From: Amycolatopsis mediterranei
GTDB taxonomy: Bacteria; Actinomycetota; Actinomycetes; Mycobacteriales; Pseudonocardiaceae
Direction: 5' to 3'
Assembly: GCF_026017845.1 (NCBI RefSeq)
Contig: NZ_CP100416.1
Location: forward strand, 154,722 to 218,721
DNA: 64,000 bases
Notes under the pieces: model-generated
The model's input: only the letters and a program-made list of their open reading frames with translations
What the model was told of the DNA's origin: nothing
Databases searched by the model: none
Shown: in pieces, positions 1-8,562 of the stretch
How the letters are laid out: each line of letters starts with the position of its first letter
Position numbering within the stretch: the first letter of the stretch is position 1
Translations under genes and position numbers: made by a program

Positions 1-1
1 A

Positions 2-1579
2 GTGGACTCTTCGGCTGCGCCGCTCAGGTGGCGCGCGCTCCTCGACGGCCGGCTCTTCGGCGGGGCCGCGCTGGGCGCGCTCGCACTGCTCGCCGGGGTC
101 GCGCTGACGGCGACGTCGGGCTGGCTCATCGCCAAGGCGTCCCAGCAGCCGCCGATCCTGACCTTGACGGTGGCGGTCGTCGGCGTCCGCGCGTTCGGGC
201 TCGGCCGCGCGGGGCTCCGGTACGTCGAACGGCTGGTCACGCACGACGCCGCGTTCCGCATCGCCGGCCGCGTCCGGGTGCGGCTGTGGAACTCCCTGGT
301 CCGGCTCGGGCCGGCGCGCAGCCTGCGCGCGGGCGAGGGGCAGCGCCGGCTGGTCGGCGACGTCGACACCGTGCGCGACCTCCTGCCGCGCGTGGTGTCG
401 CCGCCGCTGGTGGTCGCGCTGGTCGCGGCCGGGGCGATCGCCGTCCAGACGTGGGTGCTGCCGGCCGCGGGGGTGACGCTGGCGGCGGCCGTGGCACTCG
501 GGCTGTGCGCGCCGTGGGTCGCCCTGCGCGCCGAGCGCCGGGCGACGTCCGCGCTGGCGGCGGGCCGACGCGAGGTGGCGGCGCGAGTCTTGGTGACGTT
601 CGAAGCGGCGGCCGAGCTGCTCGCGTTCGGCGCCGAGGGGAACCATCGCCGCGCGCTCGCGGCCGCCGACACGCGGCTGGTCACGCAAGCGCGTCGGCAG
701 GCCTTCGGCGTAGGCGCGGCGGAAGCGCTGGTCACGCTGGTGTGCGGAGCGGCGGCGGTCGTCAGCACGGCGCTCGCCGCGGCTGCGGTCGCGGGCGGAC
801 GGCTCGACCCCGTCCTGGCGCCACTGCTGGCCCTGGTGCCGCTCGCGCTGGCGGAGGTCCTGGCGCTCCTGCCGCCGGTGGCGCAGCACTGGGACACGTT
901 GCAACGCGCGCGTCGCCGTCTCGCCGACGTGCCGGAAGCGCCTGTGCTCACTTCGCGCGGGGACCGCGTCGAGCTGCGGGGAGCGGACCTCGGCTGGCCG
1001 GGCGGACCGGTGGTGCTGCACGACGTCGACGTCGATCTCGCACCGGGCACGTACACGGCGGTGGTCGGCCCGAGCGGAGCGGGCAAGTCGACGCTCGTCG
1101 CCGCGTTGCTGGGGTTCCTCCCGCCGCGGCGTGGGGTGGTCGCCGTCCCGGAGGGGGTGGCGTGGGCCCCGCAGGAGCCGATGCTCGCGGCGACGACGAT
1201 CGCCGAGAACCTCCGGCTGGCCCGCCCGACGGCGACGGAGGAGGAGCTGCGGTCGGCGTTGCACGGCGCGGCGCTGACTGATGTTTCACCGGAGACGGTG
1301 CTCGCCAGCGGCGGCACCGGACTGTCCGGCGGCCAGGCGCAGCGGGTGGCGCTGGCGCGGGCGCTGCTCGGGGCGCCGTCGGCGGGGCTCGTGCTGCTGG
1401 ACGAGCCCACCGCGCACCTGGACGAGGCGACGGCTCAGGCGGTACGGGCGCACTTGCGGGAGGCACTGGCGGGTCGCACGGTGGTGCACGTGACGCACCG
1501 GGCGGACGAAGCGGACGGAGCGGACGTGGTCCTCGAGATCCGCGACGGCCGGGTCGTCACCCGGGTGCCGGTGTCGTGA
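2..1579 (+). CDS. cydC: Thiol reductant ABC exporter subunit CydC
   Basis: This 525-residue half-transporter joins an N-terminal six-helix membrane domain (about residues 15-310) to a C-terminal ATPase. The Walker A motif GPSGAGKST lies at 356-364, the signature LSGGQ at 441-445 and Walker B with LVLLDEP at 463-469. CydDC exports cysteine or glutathione and is needed for cytochrome bd assembly in characterised bacteria. The GTG at position 2 is the first possible start, so cydD probably lies just upstream outside the window and overlaps or abuts it. A few N-terminal residues could be missing. A generic ABC exporter is the alternative, but the length and the compact ATPase fit CydC. Confidence 0.85.
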   Translation: MDSSAAPLRWRALLDGRLFGGAALGALALLAGVALTATSGWLIAKASQQPPILTLTVAVVGVRAFGLGRAGLRYVERLVTHDAAFRIAGRVRVRLWNSLVRLGPARSLRAGEGQRRLVGDVDTVRDLLPRVVSPPLVVALVAAGAIAVQTWVLPAAGVTLAAAVALGLCAPWVALRAERRATSALAAGRREVAARVLVTFEAAAELLAFGAEGNHRRALAAADTRLVTQARRQAFGVGAAEALVTLVCGAAAVVSTALAAAAVAGGRLDPVLAPLLALVPLALAEVLALLPPVAQHWDTLQRARRRLADVPEAPVLTSRGDRVELRGADLGWPGGPVVLHDVDVDLAPGTYTAVVGPSGAGKSTLVAALLGFLPPRRGVVAVPEGVAWAPQEPMLAATTIAENLRLARPTATEEELRSALHGAALTDVSPETVLASGGTGLSGGQAQRVALARALLGAPSAGLVLLDEPTAHLDEATAQAVRAHLREALAGRTVVHVTHRADEADGADVVLEIRDGRVVTRVPVS

Positions 1580-1638
1580 TCGATTCCCGCTGTGTCCTTG
1601 CCGCGCCGCCCCCGCACCGCGCGATAATGACGGAACTC

Positions 1639-3069
1639 ATGGATCCGACGCTTGCCGCGCGCGCACTGTCCGCAGCCACCGAGATAACGAGCACCGCCCT
1701 GTCCGGCGACGACCCGGGAGCGGTGCTGGACACGGTCGTGGCAAGAGCGGCGGAGCTGGCCGACGCCGACCTGGGCCTGGCCATGGTCAGTACCGAGGAC
1801 GGCCGAGTGGTGGTCGAGGCCGCCCACTACGCTACAGCCCACCCGGCAAGTGAGGGCATAGCCCACCCGCTCGCCCCCGCCCGACAGGCGGGCGATGGTC
1901 CGGTTAGTGGCCCGGCGTTGGATACCGACCGCGGCGGCAAGCTGGCCGACGGCGCGAGTGGCACCGGAGCAGTTCCGACGACCGGCGGCCGGCGTGACAC
2001 CGCAGCCACAGCCTCGGCAGCCGGTGAGGCGACCGCTTCCACCGCCCCCAGCGCACCGGCGGGCGATGCACGCGGCGACTCCCCCCAGCCATCCGGCAGC
2101 CCGGAGCCACTTCCTGGCCCAGCCTCCGCCGGAGACTCCTTGCGCGGCCTGGCTCTTCCCGCCGACTCCGCGGCCGGGCAGGTGGCCCGTGGTGGCGAAC
2201 CCGTCTCCAGCGCGGACTTCACCGTCGACCCGCGGACCGCGCCCTATGTGCCCGCCGAACTTCATGGCTACGGGCCCTTCGCGGCCGCGCCGTTCGGGTC
2301 CGGGGGGCGGGTTCTCGGGTCGCTCACCGTCTACCGGAAGCGGGGTCGTGAGCCCTTCTCTGCCGGGACCGTCGAGATGCTCGTGGCCTTCGCCGCGCAA
2401 GCCGGCGTTGTCCTCGCGCTCGCCGAGGGCGCCAACGCCCGCCACCGGGTGGCTCTCTACGAAGAGCGCGAGCGCATTGCCCGTGAGCTGCACGACGTCA
2501 TCGTCCAGCGGCTCTACGGTGCCGGGATGCAGCTGGACCGCGTCCGGCGCAACATGCGCAAGCGGTTCGCCCAAGCCGACGGGGCCCGGCTCTCCGACGC
2601 CATCGACCAGCTCGACCAGACGATCGAAGAAATCCGCGGCACGGTGCGCGCGCTGCGCTCACCGGAGCCTCGCCACGACACCGGCACGCCCGCCGACCTT
2701 GCCGAGTCGGCGCGCGGCGAGGTCCGCATCGCCGGCGAGCTGCTCGGCTACCCGCCGACCCTGGAGCTTTCCGGCGAATTCGCCGACGTCCCCGCGGAAC
2801 GCGCCGACCACATCCGGGCCGCCCTGCGCGAGGCACTGTCCAATGTGGTCAGACATTCCGGCGCCAGCGAAACCCGCGTGACGCTGACCAGGGACTCCGG
2901 CGGAGTGAAACTCCGCGTCCGGGACAACGGTTCCGGCGTTCCCCAAGGCGTTGCCACCCGTGGCCTGCGTCATCTCGCCGAACGCGCGGACGCCGCGGGC
3001 GGGAAGTTCTTCCTGAACTCCTCACCCAGCCTCGGCACGCTCGTCGCGTTCGATCTGCCTCTCGACTGA
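1639..3069 (+). CDS. GAF-domain sensor histidine kinase, DevS-like, with an inserted linker
   Basis: The protein has a GAF domain, a HisKA_3 dimerisation helix with the phosphoacceptor motif ARELHD (His285 from this start) and an HATPase domain with the N-box LREALSNVVRH near residue 398 and a G-box DNGSGVP. It should phosphorylate a NarL-type regulator, most simply the DevR-like one encoded convergently at 3266-3892. The GAF fold is interrupted by about 103 residues rich in Ala, Pro, Gly, Ser and Thr (DNA 1831-2139); the usual GAF sequence resumes at LRGLALPADS. I chose ATG 1639, which follows a GATAAT box. ATG 1627 and GTG 1576 (overlapping the cydC stop) are alternatives. No heme ligand can be assigned by eye. 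Confidence 0.85.
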   Translation: MDPTLAARALSAATEITSTALSGDDPGAVLDTVVARAAELADADLGLAMVSTEDGRVVVEAAHYATAHPASEGIAHPLAPARQAGDGPVSGPALDTDRGGKLADGASGTGAVPTTGGRRDTAATASAAGEATASTAPSAPAGDARGDSPQPSGSPEPLPGPASAGDSLRGLALPADSAAGQVARGGEPVSSADFTVDPRTAPYVPAELHGYGPFAAAPFGSGGRVLGSLTVYRKRGREPFSAGTVEMLVAFAAQAGVVLALAEGANARHRVALYEERERIARELHDVIVQRLYGAGMQLDRVRRNMRKRFAQADGARLSDAIDQLDQTIEEIRGTVRALRSPEPRHDTGTPADLAESARGEVRIAGELLGYPPTLELSGEFADVPAERADHIRAALREALSNVVRHSGASETRVTLTRDSGGVKLRVRDNGSGVPQGVATRGLRHLAERADAAGGKFFLNSSPSLGTLVAFDLPLD

Positions 3070-3157
3070 CCCCTGCTCCTGTGACTCACCCTTCTCGGGT
3101 CATCCAGTCCTCCCTTCCACGCCCTCGTCGTTGATCTTACCGGCTGGTCGAACATAT

Positions 3158-3197
3158 ATTCGACTCACGTTCGAGTGAATCTGTGGCCGAAACGGCC
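3158..3197. terminator. Inverted repeats between convergent kinase and regulator genes
   Basis: Two small hairpins lie in the 196-bp gap between convergent genes: an imperfect ATTCGACTC/GAGTGAAT repeat at 3158-3180 and a perfect GGCCG-AAA-CGGCC hairpin at 3185-3197. There is no T-tract. A bidirectional terminator is inferred from position only. Confidence 0.35.
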
Positions 3198-3265
3198 TGA
3201 TCGACATGGCGGTCCGTGACCGGACGGAGAAAGGTTGCAGCGAACGGCGGATTGCGGACGAGCGG

Positions 3266-3892
3266 CTACTTCTCGCGCCGCACGATCCAGGCGGCGGCCT
3301 GCGTCCGGCGCTGCATGCCGAGCTTCGCCAGCACCGACGTGACGTAGTTCTTGACCGTCTTCTCCGCGAGGAACAACCGCTCGGCGATCTCGCGGTTCGA
3401 CAGGCCCTGGCCGATCAGCTCGAGCACGTCGCGTTCGCGCTCGGTGAGCGTCGCCAGCTCGTCCGTCGGCGGGTGCCGCATCTTGTCCAGCACGCGCGCG
3501 GTGCTCACCGGGTCCAGCAGCGACCGGCCGGCCGCCACCTCGCGGACCGCGTTCACCACGTCCTGCCCCCGCACCTGCTTCAGCAGGTAGCCCGCGGCGC
3601 CGGCCATGATCGCGCCGACCATCGCCTCTTCGTCGTCGAACGCGGTGAGCATCAGGCAGGCCGGTGGGTTCGGCTTCGACCGCAGCTCGCGGCAGAGCGT
3701 GATGCCGTCGCCGTCGCCGAGGCGGACGTCGACCACCGCGACCTCCGGCTCGACGTGCATCGCCACCGCCAGGGCCTCTTCGACGCTGCTCGCTTCGGCG
3801 ACGACCTCGATGTCGGGCTCGTCGCCGAGGAGGTCGCGGAGCCCGCGGCGGACCAGTTCGTGGTCGTCGACGAGCAGTACCTGGATCGGCAT
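3266..3892 (-). CDS. NarL/LuxR-family response regulator, DevR (DosR)-like
   Basis: A 208-residue regulator with an N-terminal receiver (VDDHELVRRGLRDLLG at residues 8-23, phosphoacceptor Asp55 in VVDVRL, Lys105 in GYLLK) and a C-terminal LuxR helix-turn-helix (about 148-205, with EKTVKNYVTSVLAKLGM). The recognition helix region and the QRRTQAA ending closely resemble mycobacterial DevR/DosR, the hypoxia and nitric oxide regulator. Its likely partner is the GAF kinase on the opposite strand, an unusual tail-to-tail arrangement for a two-component pair. A TAACCT box 6 bases before the ATG suggests a leaderless transcript. I found no clear DosR box nearby, so the regulon is unknown. Confidence 0.88.
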   Translation of the reverse strand: MPIQVLLVDDHELVRRGLRDLLGDEPDIEVVAEASSVEEALAVAMHVEPEVAVVDVRLGDGDGITLCRELRSKPNPPACLMLTAFDDEEAMVGAIMAGAAGYLLKQVRGQDVVNAVREVAAGRSLLDPVSTARVLDKMRHPPTDELATLTERERDVLELIGQGLSNREIAERLFLAEKTVKNYVTSVLAKLGMQRRTQAAAWIVRREK

Positions 3893-3898
3893 ACCCCG

Positions 3899-3904
3899 AG
3901 GTTA
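3899..3904 (-). promoter_or_regulatory. -10 box for leaderless response regulator transcript
   Basis: On the minus strand TAACCT is followed by 6 bases and then the ATG at 3892. This TANNNT-N6-8-start spacing recurs at many genes here. Confidence 0.5.
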
Positions 3905-3943
3905 CGGGGTGCGTGGAGCCCGCGGTGGCGGCCGGTCGGCACC

Positions 3944-3973
3944 GTCACACGTGAATTACCTCAAAGGTGTGAC
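3944..3973. promoter_or_regulatory. GTCACAC-N16-GTGTGAC inverted repeat
   Basis: A perfect 7-bp inverted repeat lies 52 bp upstream of the response regulator start, between it and the divergent excalibur gene. It may be a regulator-binding site. Its owner is unknown. Confidence 0.35.
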
Positions 3974-4086
3974 CGCGTACCCCGTAACATTCCGCCCGGT
4001 AGGCATTCCTGAGGCACAAAACCGCAGGTCGAAGCGCAATCGGCGAAGAATCACCAGTCAGCCCGTTCTTCGTGGGACGCTGGCAT

Positions 4087-4102
4087 TTCCGGAATTCCGG
4101 AA
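4087..4102. promoter_or_regulatory. Perfect 16-bp palindrome TTCCGGAATTCCGGAA
   Basis: The sequence is a perfect palindrome made of two copies of the 8-bp palindrome TTCCGGAA. It sits 75 bp upstream of the excalibur gene, in a locally less GC-rich stretch, where an operator would be expected. No protein can be assigned. Confidence 0.4.
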
Positions 4103-4177
4103 TAGTCCGTAACGGCACCGCCGAGGCGGCGATAGTAACCACGCAATCGCCCCAGATTCCGTTCGGAAGGAATTCCG

Positions 4178-4660
4178 TTGTCCCTGTTTCGTCGTGCCTT
4201 GACGACGGCCGCCGCCGTCGCCGGGTTGGCTCTCCTCGGCCCCGTCCCCTTCGCCTCCGCGCAGCTCGCGACGCCCCTCGTCGGCGACCTGGACTGCAAG
4301 AACTTCCAGTACCAGGAGGAAGCCCAGGCAGTTCTCGACGCCACGCCGGGTGACCCCAACGACCTGGACCGCGACAAGAACGGCATCGCCTGCGAAACGC
4401 TCCCGCACCGTCCGAAACAGCCGAGCACTACCACGTCGACGGCGGAGAAGCCGGCCACCACAAAGCATTCCGCACCGAAGACGACCACCAAGAAACCCGC
4501 CACCGGCGGCCAGGTGAAGGTCAAGCCGGCCGGCGGCGTCGCCACCGGCGGCGGTGAGCCGGACGACGAGGTCCCCGGCTTCCTCGTGCTCAGCGGCACG
4601 CTGCTCGCCGCGACGGTGTCCGGCGGCATGGTGCTCTACCTGCGCCGGCGCCCGAGTTGA
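4178..4660 (+). CDS. Excalibur calcium-binding surface protein with C-terminal membrane anchor
   Basis: The 160-residue protein starts with a signal peptide (cleavage near ASA-Q, residue 28). It carries an excalibur domain with the calcium-loop motif DLDRDKNGIACE at 62-73, a Thr/Pro/Lys-rich stalk (about 77-120), then a hydrophobic segment and the tail LRRRPS. The layout resembles a wall-anchored protein, but there is no LPXTG before the hydrophobic segment, only DDEVPGF. The TTG start is supported by GGAAGG at 4165-4170, 7 bases upstream. It overlaps the downstream sortase gene by four bases (TTGA), so the two are translationally coupled. The function of excalibur domains is not established. 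Confidence 0.8.
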   Translation: MSLFRRALTTAAAVAGLALLGPVPFASAQLATPLVGDLDCKNFQYQEEAQAVLDATPGDPNDLDRDKNGIACETLPHRPKQPSTTTSTAEKPATTKHSAPKTTTKKPATGGQVKVKPAGGVATGGGEPDDEVPGFLVLSGTLLAATVSGGMVLYLRRRPS

Positions 4661-5307
4661 GGCACCCACGCCTGTGGCCGGCGGTCGCGGCGGTCGCCGC
4701 CGCGTTCGGCGTGGTCCTGGCCGTGGCCCTCGTCCTCGTCCTGTCGCCGAAAGCGCCGCAGGAGATCGCCCCGCCGAGCCCGGCCGCCACGAACCCGGCG
4801 GGCACCGCGAGCCTCGCGCATCCCTCGCCAACGGCCGCCGACGGCCTCCCCGCGGCGAAACCGGCGTCACTGACCATCCCGGCGATCGGCGTGCGGGCCG
4901 AGGAGATCAAGGACCTCGGCCTCACGCCGGAGGGCGCGCTGGAAGTCCCGGGCGACGCCACCACGGTGGGCTGGTTCACCGGCGCGCCGTCGCCCGGGGA
5001 GGCCGGCCCGGCGGTGCTGGCCGCGCACGTCGACTACAAGCACGTGCCCGGCGCCTTCTCCCGCCTGAAGGAACTGCGTCCCGGCGAGCAGGCCAAGGTC
5101 GGCCGCGCGGACGGCCGGGTCGCGGTCTTCACCGTCTACCGCGTCGACCACTACCCGAAGGCCACGTTCCCGACCGACCAGGTCTACGGCGACACACCGG
5201 ACCCCGAGCTGCGGCTCATCACCTGCGGCGGGGCGTTCGACCGGGCGAGCGGCAACTACCTCGACAACGTCGTGGCCTACGCGAGGCTCACCGCCGTCGA
5301 AGCCTGA
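4657..5307 (+). CDS. Class F sortase
   Basis: A 216-residue membrane-anchored transpeptidase with one N-terminal helix (about 8-30), a Pro/Ala linker and a sortase barrel. The catalytic triad is visible: His124 in LAAHVDY, Cys190 in LITCGG and Arg196 in GAFDRASG. Class F sortases are actinobacterial enzymes of poorly defined substrate range. The TTG start overlaps the stop of the excalibur gene, which makes that protein the obvious candidate partner although it lacks a textbook sorting signal. The 3' end overlaps the convergent helicase-associated gene by 31 bp. Confidence 0.88.
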   Translation: MRHPRLWPAVAAVAAAFGVVLAVALVLVLSPKAPQEIAPPSPAATNPAGTASLAHPSPTAADGLPAAKPASLTIPAIGVRAEEIKDLGLTPEGALEVPGDATTVGWFTGAPSPGEAGPAVLAAHVDYKHVPGAFSRLKELRPGEQAKVGRADGRVAVFTVYRVDHYPKATFPTDQVYGDTPDPELRLITCGGAFDRASGNYLDNVVAYARLTAVEA

Positions 5308-7553
5308 GCCAGGTCGATCCGGCTCAGTTCGAGCCGCCGGTAGGTGCGCTCCCGGAGGGACCAGACGTCCAGGACGTCGCCGTCGAGCTCGGGGTAGGCG
5401 ATGACCAGGTGCTCGCCGCCGTACGCGATGTCGACCGGCAGCCCGGCTTCGAGCTGCCAGCAGAGCTGCTGCTGCTTCGGCGTGAGCCGGCCCGCGTAGC
5501 GGTCGCTCATCGCCCGCGCGAGCTGCCCGCGCAGCAGGGCCGGGCCGCTCGCCGGGGCGGCCAGCAACCGCTCGGCATGGCCGGCGGGATCGGGTGGCAA
5601 CTCGCCGGGTTCGGGGTCGCGGACGGCCAGCGTCGGCTCGGCCTGGTCACGCGCGGGCAGCACGATGCTGCCGTCCGCGGCGTGGCGGGTCGGCGCGTAA
5701 CCCGCGTCGCGCAACGCCTCCAGCGTGCGTGCGGCGTCCACAGTGGACGTCAACACGGTCGGCGCCACCGGGCGCAGGCCGAGTTTGGCGAGCTTCCGGT
5801 GCGCGGCGAGCTCGGCCAGCACGGCGGGTTCGCCGACGACGACGCTCGCGACGTCGTACACCTGCGCCTCGCCGTGCCTCCGCGCGACGTCGTTGACCAG
5901 GTACACCAGCGGCTGCGGCAGGTCGCCCGCGGCGATCGCCCGCAGGTCGTCGAGCAGTCCGGCCGTCGTCGCGCCCTGGTCGAACGCCCGCCGCACGGAC
6001 GCCGGGGAGAACCGCCAGCTGGTCGCGGTGCCCTGCGCTTCGCGGTCGGCGACGCGGTCGAGCAGCGCCGCGAGCCGGGCGTCGGGTGAGCCGGGCACGA
6101 TCGCCGTCAGGTCGGTGCCGAACAACGCCGTGGTGCGGGCCCGGGAGACCAGTTCACCGGTGACTTCGACGAGCCTGTCCGGGGCGAGCAGGGCGCGTCC
6201 GGCCGCGGTCACGGCACCGTGCGCGACGACGCCGAGCAGTTCGCCGTCGCCGAGCGCGTCCCGGACGTGTCCGGCGATGTCGTCGGTCGGCAGCAGCGGC
6301 GCGTGCCACTCGGCGAGCCGGATCAGCGCGTCGATGTCGAGCGCGTCGCCGGGAGCGAGCCGCGCCAGCAGCCGCAGGACCAGCCGCCGCATCAGCGCGT
6401 CGACGTCGGTCTCGAACTCCGGTGGCGCCGGGTCCCACCAGGTCGTCAGCAGCAAGCGGTACAACAGCGCCGGCGCCGGGCGCGCGAGGTCCGGATCCGG
6501 CGCGAGCGTGGGCGCGGGTGCCTTCTGCCCGCGACGCGGCGGCGGTGGCTCGTCGGCCACCAGCAGCCCGGCCTGCGCGGCGAGGTCGATGGCCAGCTCG
6601 ATCTCCGCCGGGGTGGCCCCGGTGTCCTTGGCGAGCTTCTTGACCAGCCGGGTCCCGATCGAGCCGTCCTTGAGCAGCGGCAACGGTTCCGCGGCGGCCA
6701 GGTCGAGGACCGCCGACACGCGGTCGAGCAACCGCAGTGCCGCCGCCGCCGACGCCGCTTCGGCCGCTTCGGCACCGGTGTGGGTCACGGCGTACGCGGG
6801 TTCCCCGGGCGTGAACGGCAGCTGGTGGTCCGGGCCGCGCAGCGCGAGCGACACCTCGATCGGCATGGCCACCGTGCCGTAGTAGGTCCCGTACAGGAAG
6901 CCGTGGTCGAACGCCCAGCCCGCGGGGGCCAGGCCCTGCACCTCGGGAACGCCCTCGGCCATGTCCCGCAACAGCTTCTGCGTCTCCTCGGGCGCGGTGG
7001 CGAAGAGGTCGCGGACGGCATCGCCGTCCCGGAAGAACTGCACGAGCCCGAGCAGGAGCTGCGGCTTCCGTTCGGTGTCGGGCAGCCCGAGAGCCCGCGA
7101 CAGCTTCGCCAGCCGGCTCGTGCCGAGCTCGCCGAGCAGGCCGCCGACGGGCTGGCCGAGCCCTTCGGCGGCGAAGCTGTTGCGGTGCAGCAGCTCCGGC
7201 AGGACGACGCCGTCCGCGGCCGGCCACAGCAGGGCACGCTCGGCCAGGTCGTCCACAATGGACTCGACGGCTCCGGCGTCCGTGCCGAGCAACCGGGCGA
7301 CCTCCGCGACGGGTGCCGGCCGCTGCCCGAGCGCGTAACACAGCTGGACGGCCCGCATGACCTGCACCAGCGGCGTCGGCAGGCCAAGCAGCGCGGCATC
7401 GATCGACTCGGCGGCCGCGAGCCGGGCGGCCACGACGTCCAGCCGTCGCGGCCACGGGTCCTGCAGCACGTCCGGCCGGTGGGCCAGCACCTTCGCGAGG
7501 GCAGCCGTGTCCAGGCCCGCGAGCCTGCCGAGCAGTTCGTCGGCGGTCGTCAT
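5277..7553 (-). CDS. Helicase-associated protein (XPB/Ssl2 N-terminal domain family, Rv0862c-like)
   Basis: This 758-residue protein matches the actinobacterial family typified by M. tuberculosis Rv0862c in length and layout: a helical N-terminal half (MTTADELLGRLAGLDTAALA at the start) and a C-terminal helicase_C_3/XPB N-terminal-type region around residues 560-660. No Walker motifs are present, so it is not itself a helicase. In mycobacteria the family gene neighbours an XPB helicase, but none is seen here. The ATG start is preceded by TAGCCT at a 6-base spacing. A role with a DNA repair helicase is inferred from family only. Confidence 0.75.
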   Translation of the reverse strand: MTTADELLGRLAGLDTAALAKVLAHRPDVLQDPWPRRLDVVAARLAAAESIDAALLGLPTPLVQVMRAVQLCYALGQRPAPVAEVARLLGTDAGAVESIVDDLAERALLWPAADGVVLPELLHRNSFAAEGLGQPVGGLLGELGTSRLAKLSRALGLPDTERKPQLLLGLVQFFRDGDAVRDLFATAPEETQKLLRDMAEGVPEVQGLAPAGWAFDHGFLYGTYYGTVAMPIEVSLALRGPDHQLPFTPGEPAYAVTHTGAEAAEAASAAAALRLLDRVSAVLDLAAAEPLPLLKDGSIGTRLVKKLAKDTGATPAEIELAIDLAAQAGLLVADEPPPPRRGQKAPAPTLAPDPDLARPAPALLYRLLLTTWWDPAPPEFETDVDALMRRLVLRLLARLAPGDALDIDALIRLAEWHAPLLPTDDIAGHVRDALGDGELLGVVAHGAVTAAGRALLAPDRLVEVTGELVSRARTTALFGTDLTAIVPGSPDARLAALLDRVADREAQGTATSWRFSPASVRRAFDQGATTAGLLDDLRAIAAGDLPQPLVYLVNDVARRHGEAQVYDVASVVVGEPAVLAELAAHRKLAKLGLRPVAPTVLTSTVDAARTLEALRDAGYAPTRHAADGSIVLPARDQAEPTLAVRDPEPGELPPDPAGHAERLLAAPASGPALLRGQLARAMSDRYAGRLTPKQQQLCWQLEAGLPVDIAYGGEHLVIAYPELDGDVLDVWSLRERTYRRLELSRIDLAQASTAVSLA

Positions 7554-7559
7554 CGGCCC

Positions 7560-7565
7560 AGGCTA
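7560..7565 (-). promoter_or_regulatory. -10 box for helicase-associated gene
   Basis: On the minus strand TAGCCT lies 6 bases before the ATG at 7553, in the 14-bp gap after the upstream excalibur gene. It implies an independent leaderless transcript. Confidence 0.45.
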
Positions 7566-7567
7566 GA

Positions 7568-8371
7568 TCACCGTTCGCAGGCGATGCCGTCGCCGTCGCG
7601 GTCGAGCGCGGGCCGGTAGCCGGGTTCGCCGCGGTGGAGCGGCGCCGCGTGGGCGGCCTTCGCCGCCGAGCAGTTCGCGTAGTAGACGCCGGGCGCCGGG
7701 GCGTCTTCGGTGGTCTCGACGGGCGCCGGCGGGGGAGCGGCCTTGGTGGCCGGGGCCGGCTTCGGAGTCGTGATCGGGGCCGGGGCCGGAGTGGGCGCCG
7801 GGGCCGGGGCGGGCGCGTCGATGGTCCCTTGGCACGGCGGTCCCCACAGCCCGCTGACGGCTTGCTTCGCCGCGGATTCGCCGGCGGCGAGCGCGGGCAA
7901 AGCGGCGGTGGTCGCGTACTTGAGATAGCCCTTTTGAATCGCCAGAGTCGCGTAGTCCTGCCCGTCGGCGAGCGTCAAGGCGATGCCTTGCGCAGTTTCC
8001 GCGCCGAGCTTGACCGCGTTGCCGGAAAGCGTCGAGGTGGCCCAGGCGAGCGATTCCGCCGCGTAGCAGCCGGTGCTCGCGACCGGGGCGATCACGCCCA
8101 GGACGTGCACCGTTTTGCTGGTGCCGTCGCTGCCGTTGACCACGACGGTCGCGCCGTCCGTCACGCTGCCGACGGTGTAGGCGACGGCCGCCGGCGTCGG
8201 TGCCGGAGACGCAGTTGTGCTGGTCGGCCGGGGTGCCGAGGTCGCCGGAGCGGCGGCGCTCGTGAGCTTCGGCTCGGGCGCCTTCCCGAAGACCGCTCCG
8301 AGCACGAACAGGACCGTGAAGGCGGCCAGGACGATCTTCAGCCAGTTCGGAAAGCGCTTCTTCGGCTGCAT
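7568..8371 (-). CDS. Membrane-anchored protein with degenerate nuclease-like domain and C-terminal excalibur domain
   Basis: The 267-residue protein has an N-terminal helix (about 10-28), a Thr/Pro/Ala linker, a domain resembling the staphylococcal nuclease fold (about 65-180), a second Pro/Ala-rich linker and a C-terminal excalibur domain with ALDRDGDGIACER. In the nuclease-like part the usual VRLIGIDAPE motif reads VHVLGVIAP, so the catalytic Arg and Glu are not conserved. I expect a binding or structural role outside the membrane rather than nuclease activity. This is the second excalibur protein within 4 kb. The intergenic gap to the divergent gene suggests its own promoter. Confidence 0.7.
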   Translation of the reverse strand: MQPKKRFPNWLKIVLAAFTVLFVLGAVFGKAPEPKLTSAAAPATSAPRPTSTTASPAPTPAAVAYTVGSVTDGATVVVNGSDGTSKTVHVLGVIAPVASTGCYAAESLAWATSTLSGNAVKLGAETAQGIALTLADGQDYATLAIQKGYLKYATTAALPALAAGESAAKQAVSGLWGPPCQGTIDAPAPAPAPTPAPAPITTPKPAPATKAAPPPAPVETTEDAPAPGVYYANCSAAKAAHAAPLHRGEPGYRPALDRDGDGIACER

Positions 8372-8562
8372 GCGGGATTTCCTCGTTCCTCGATCGACGT
8401 GCCGAGGGTGTACTCGGGAAATCGGCCGCCCTCGTTACGCGGTGGCTCGTGATCGACCACCAGTCGTTATCCGGCGGAATGTTGCCGTCACGATCACGTC
8501 ACGAACCACGGCCGCACGCCGAAAAGCTGTCACAAGCGCCGGCCGGGAAACGACCTGCGGAC

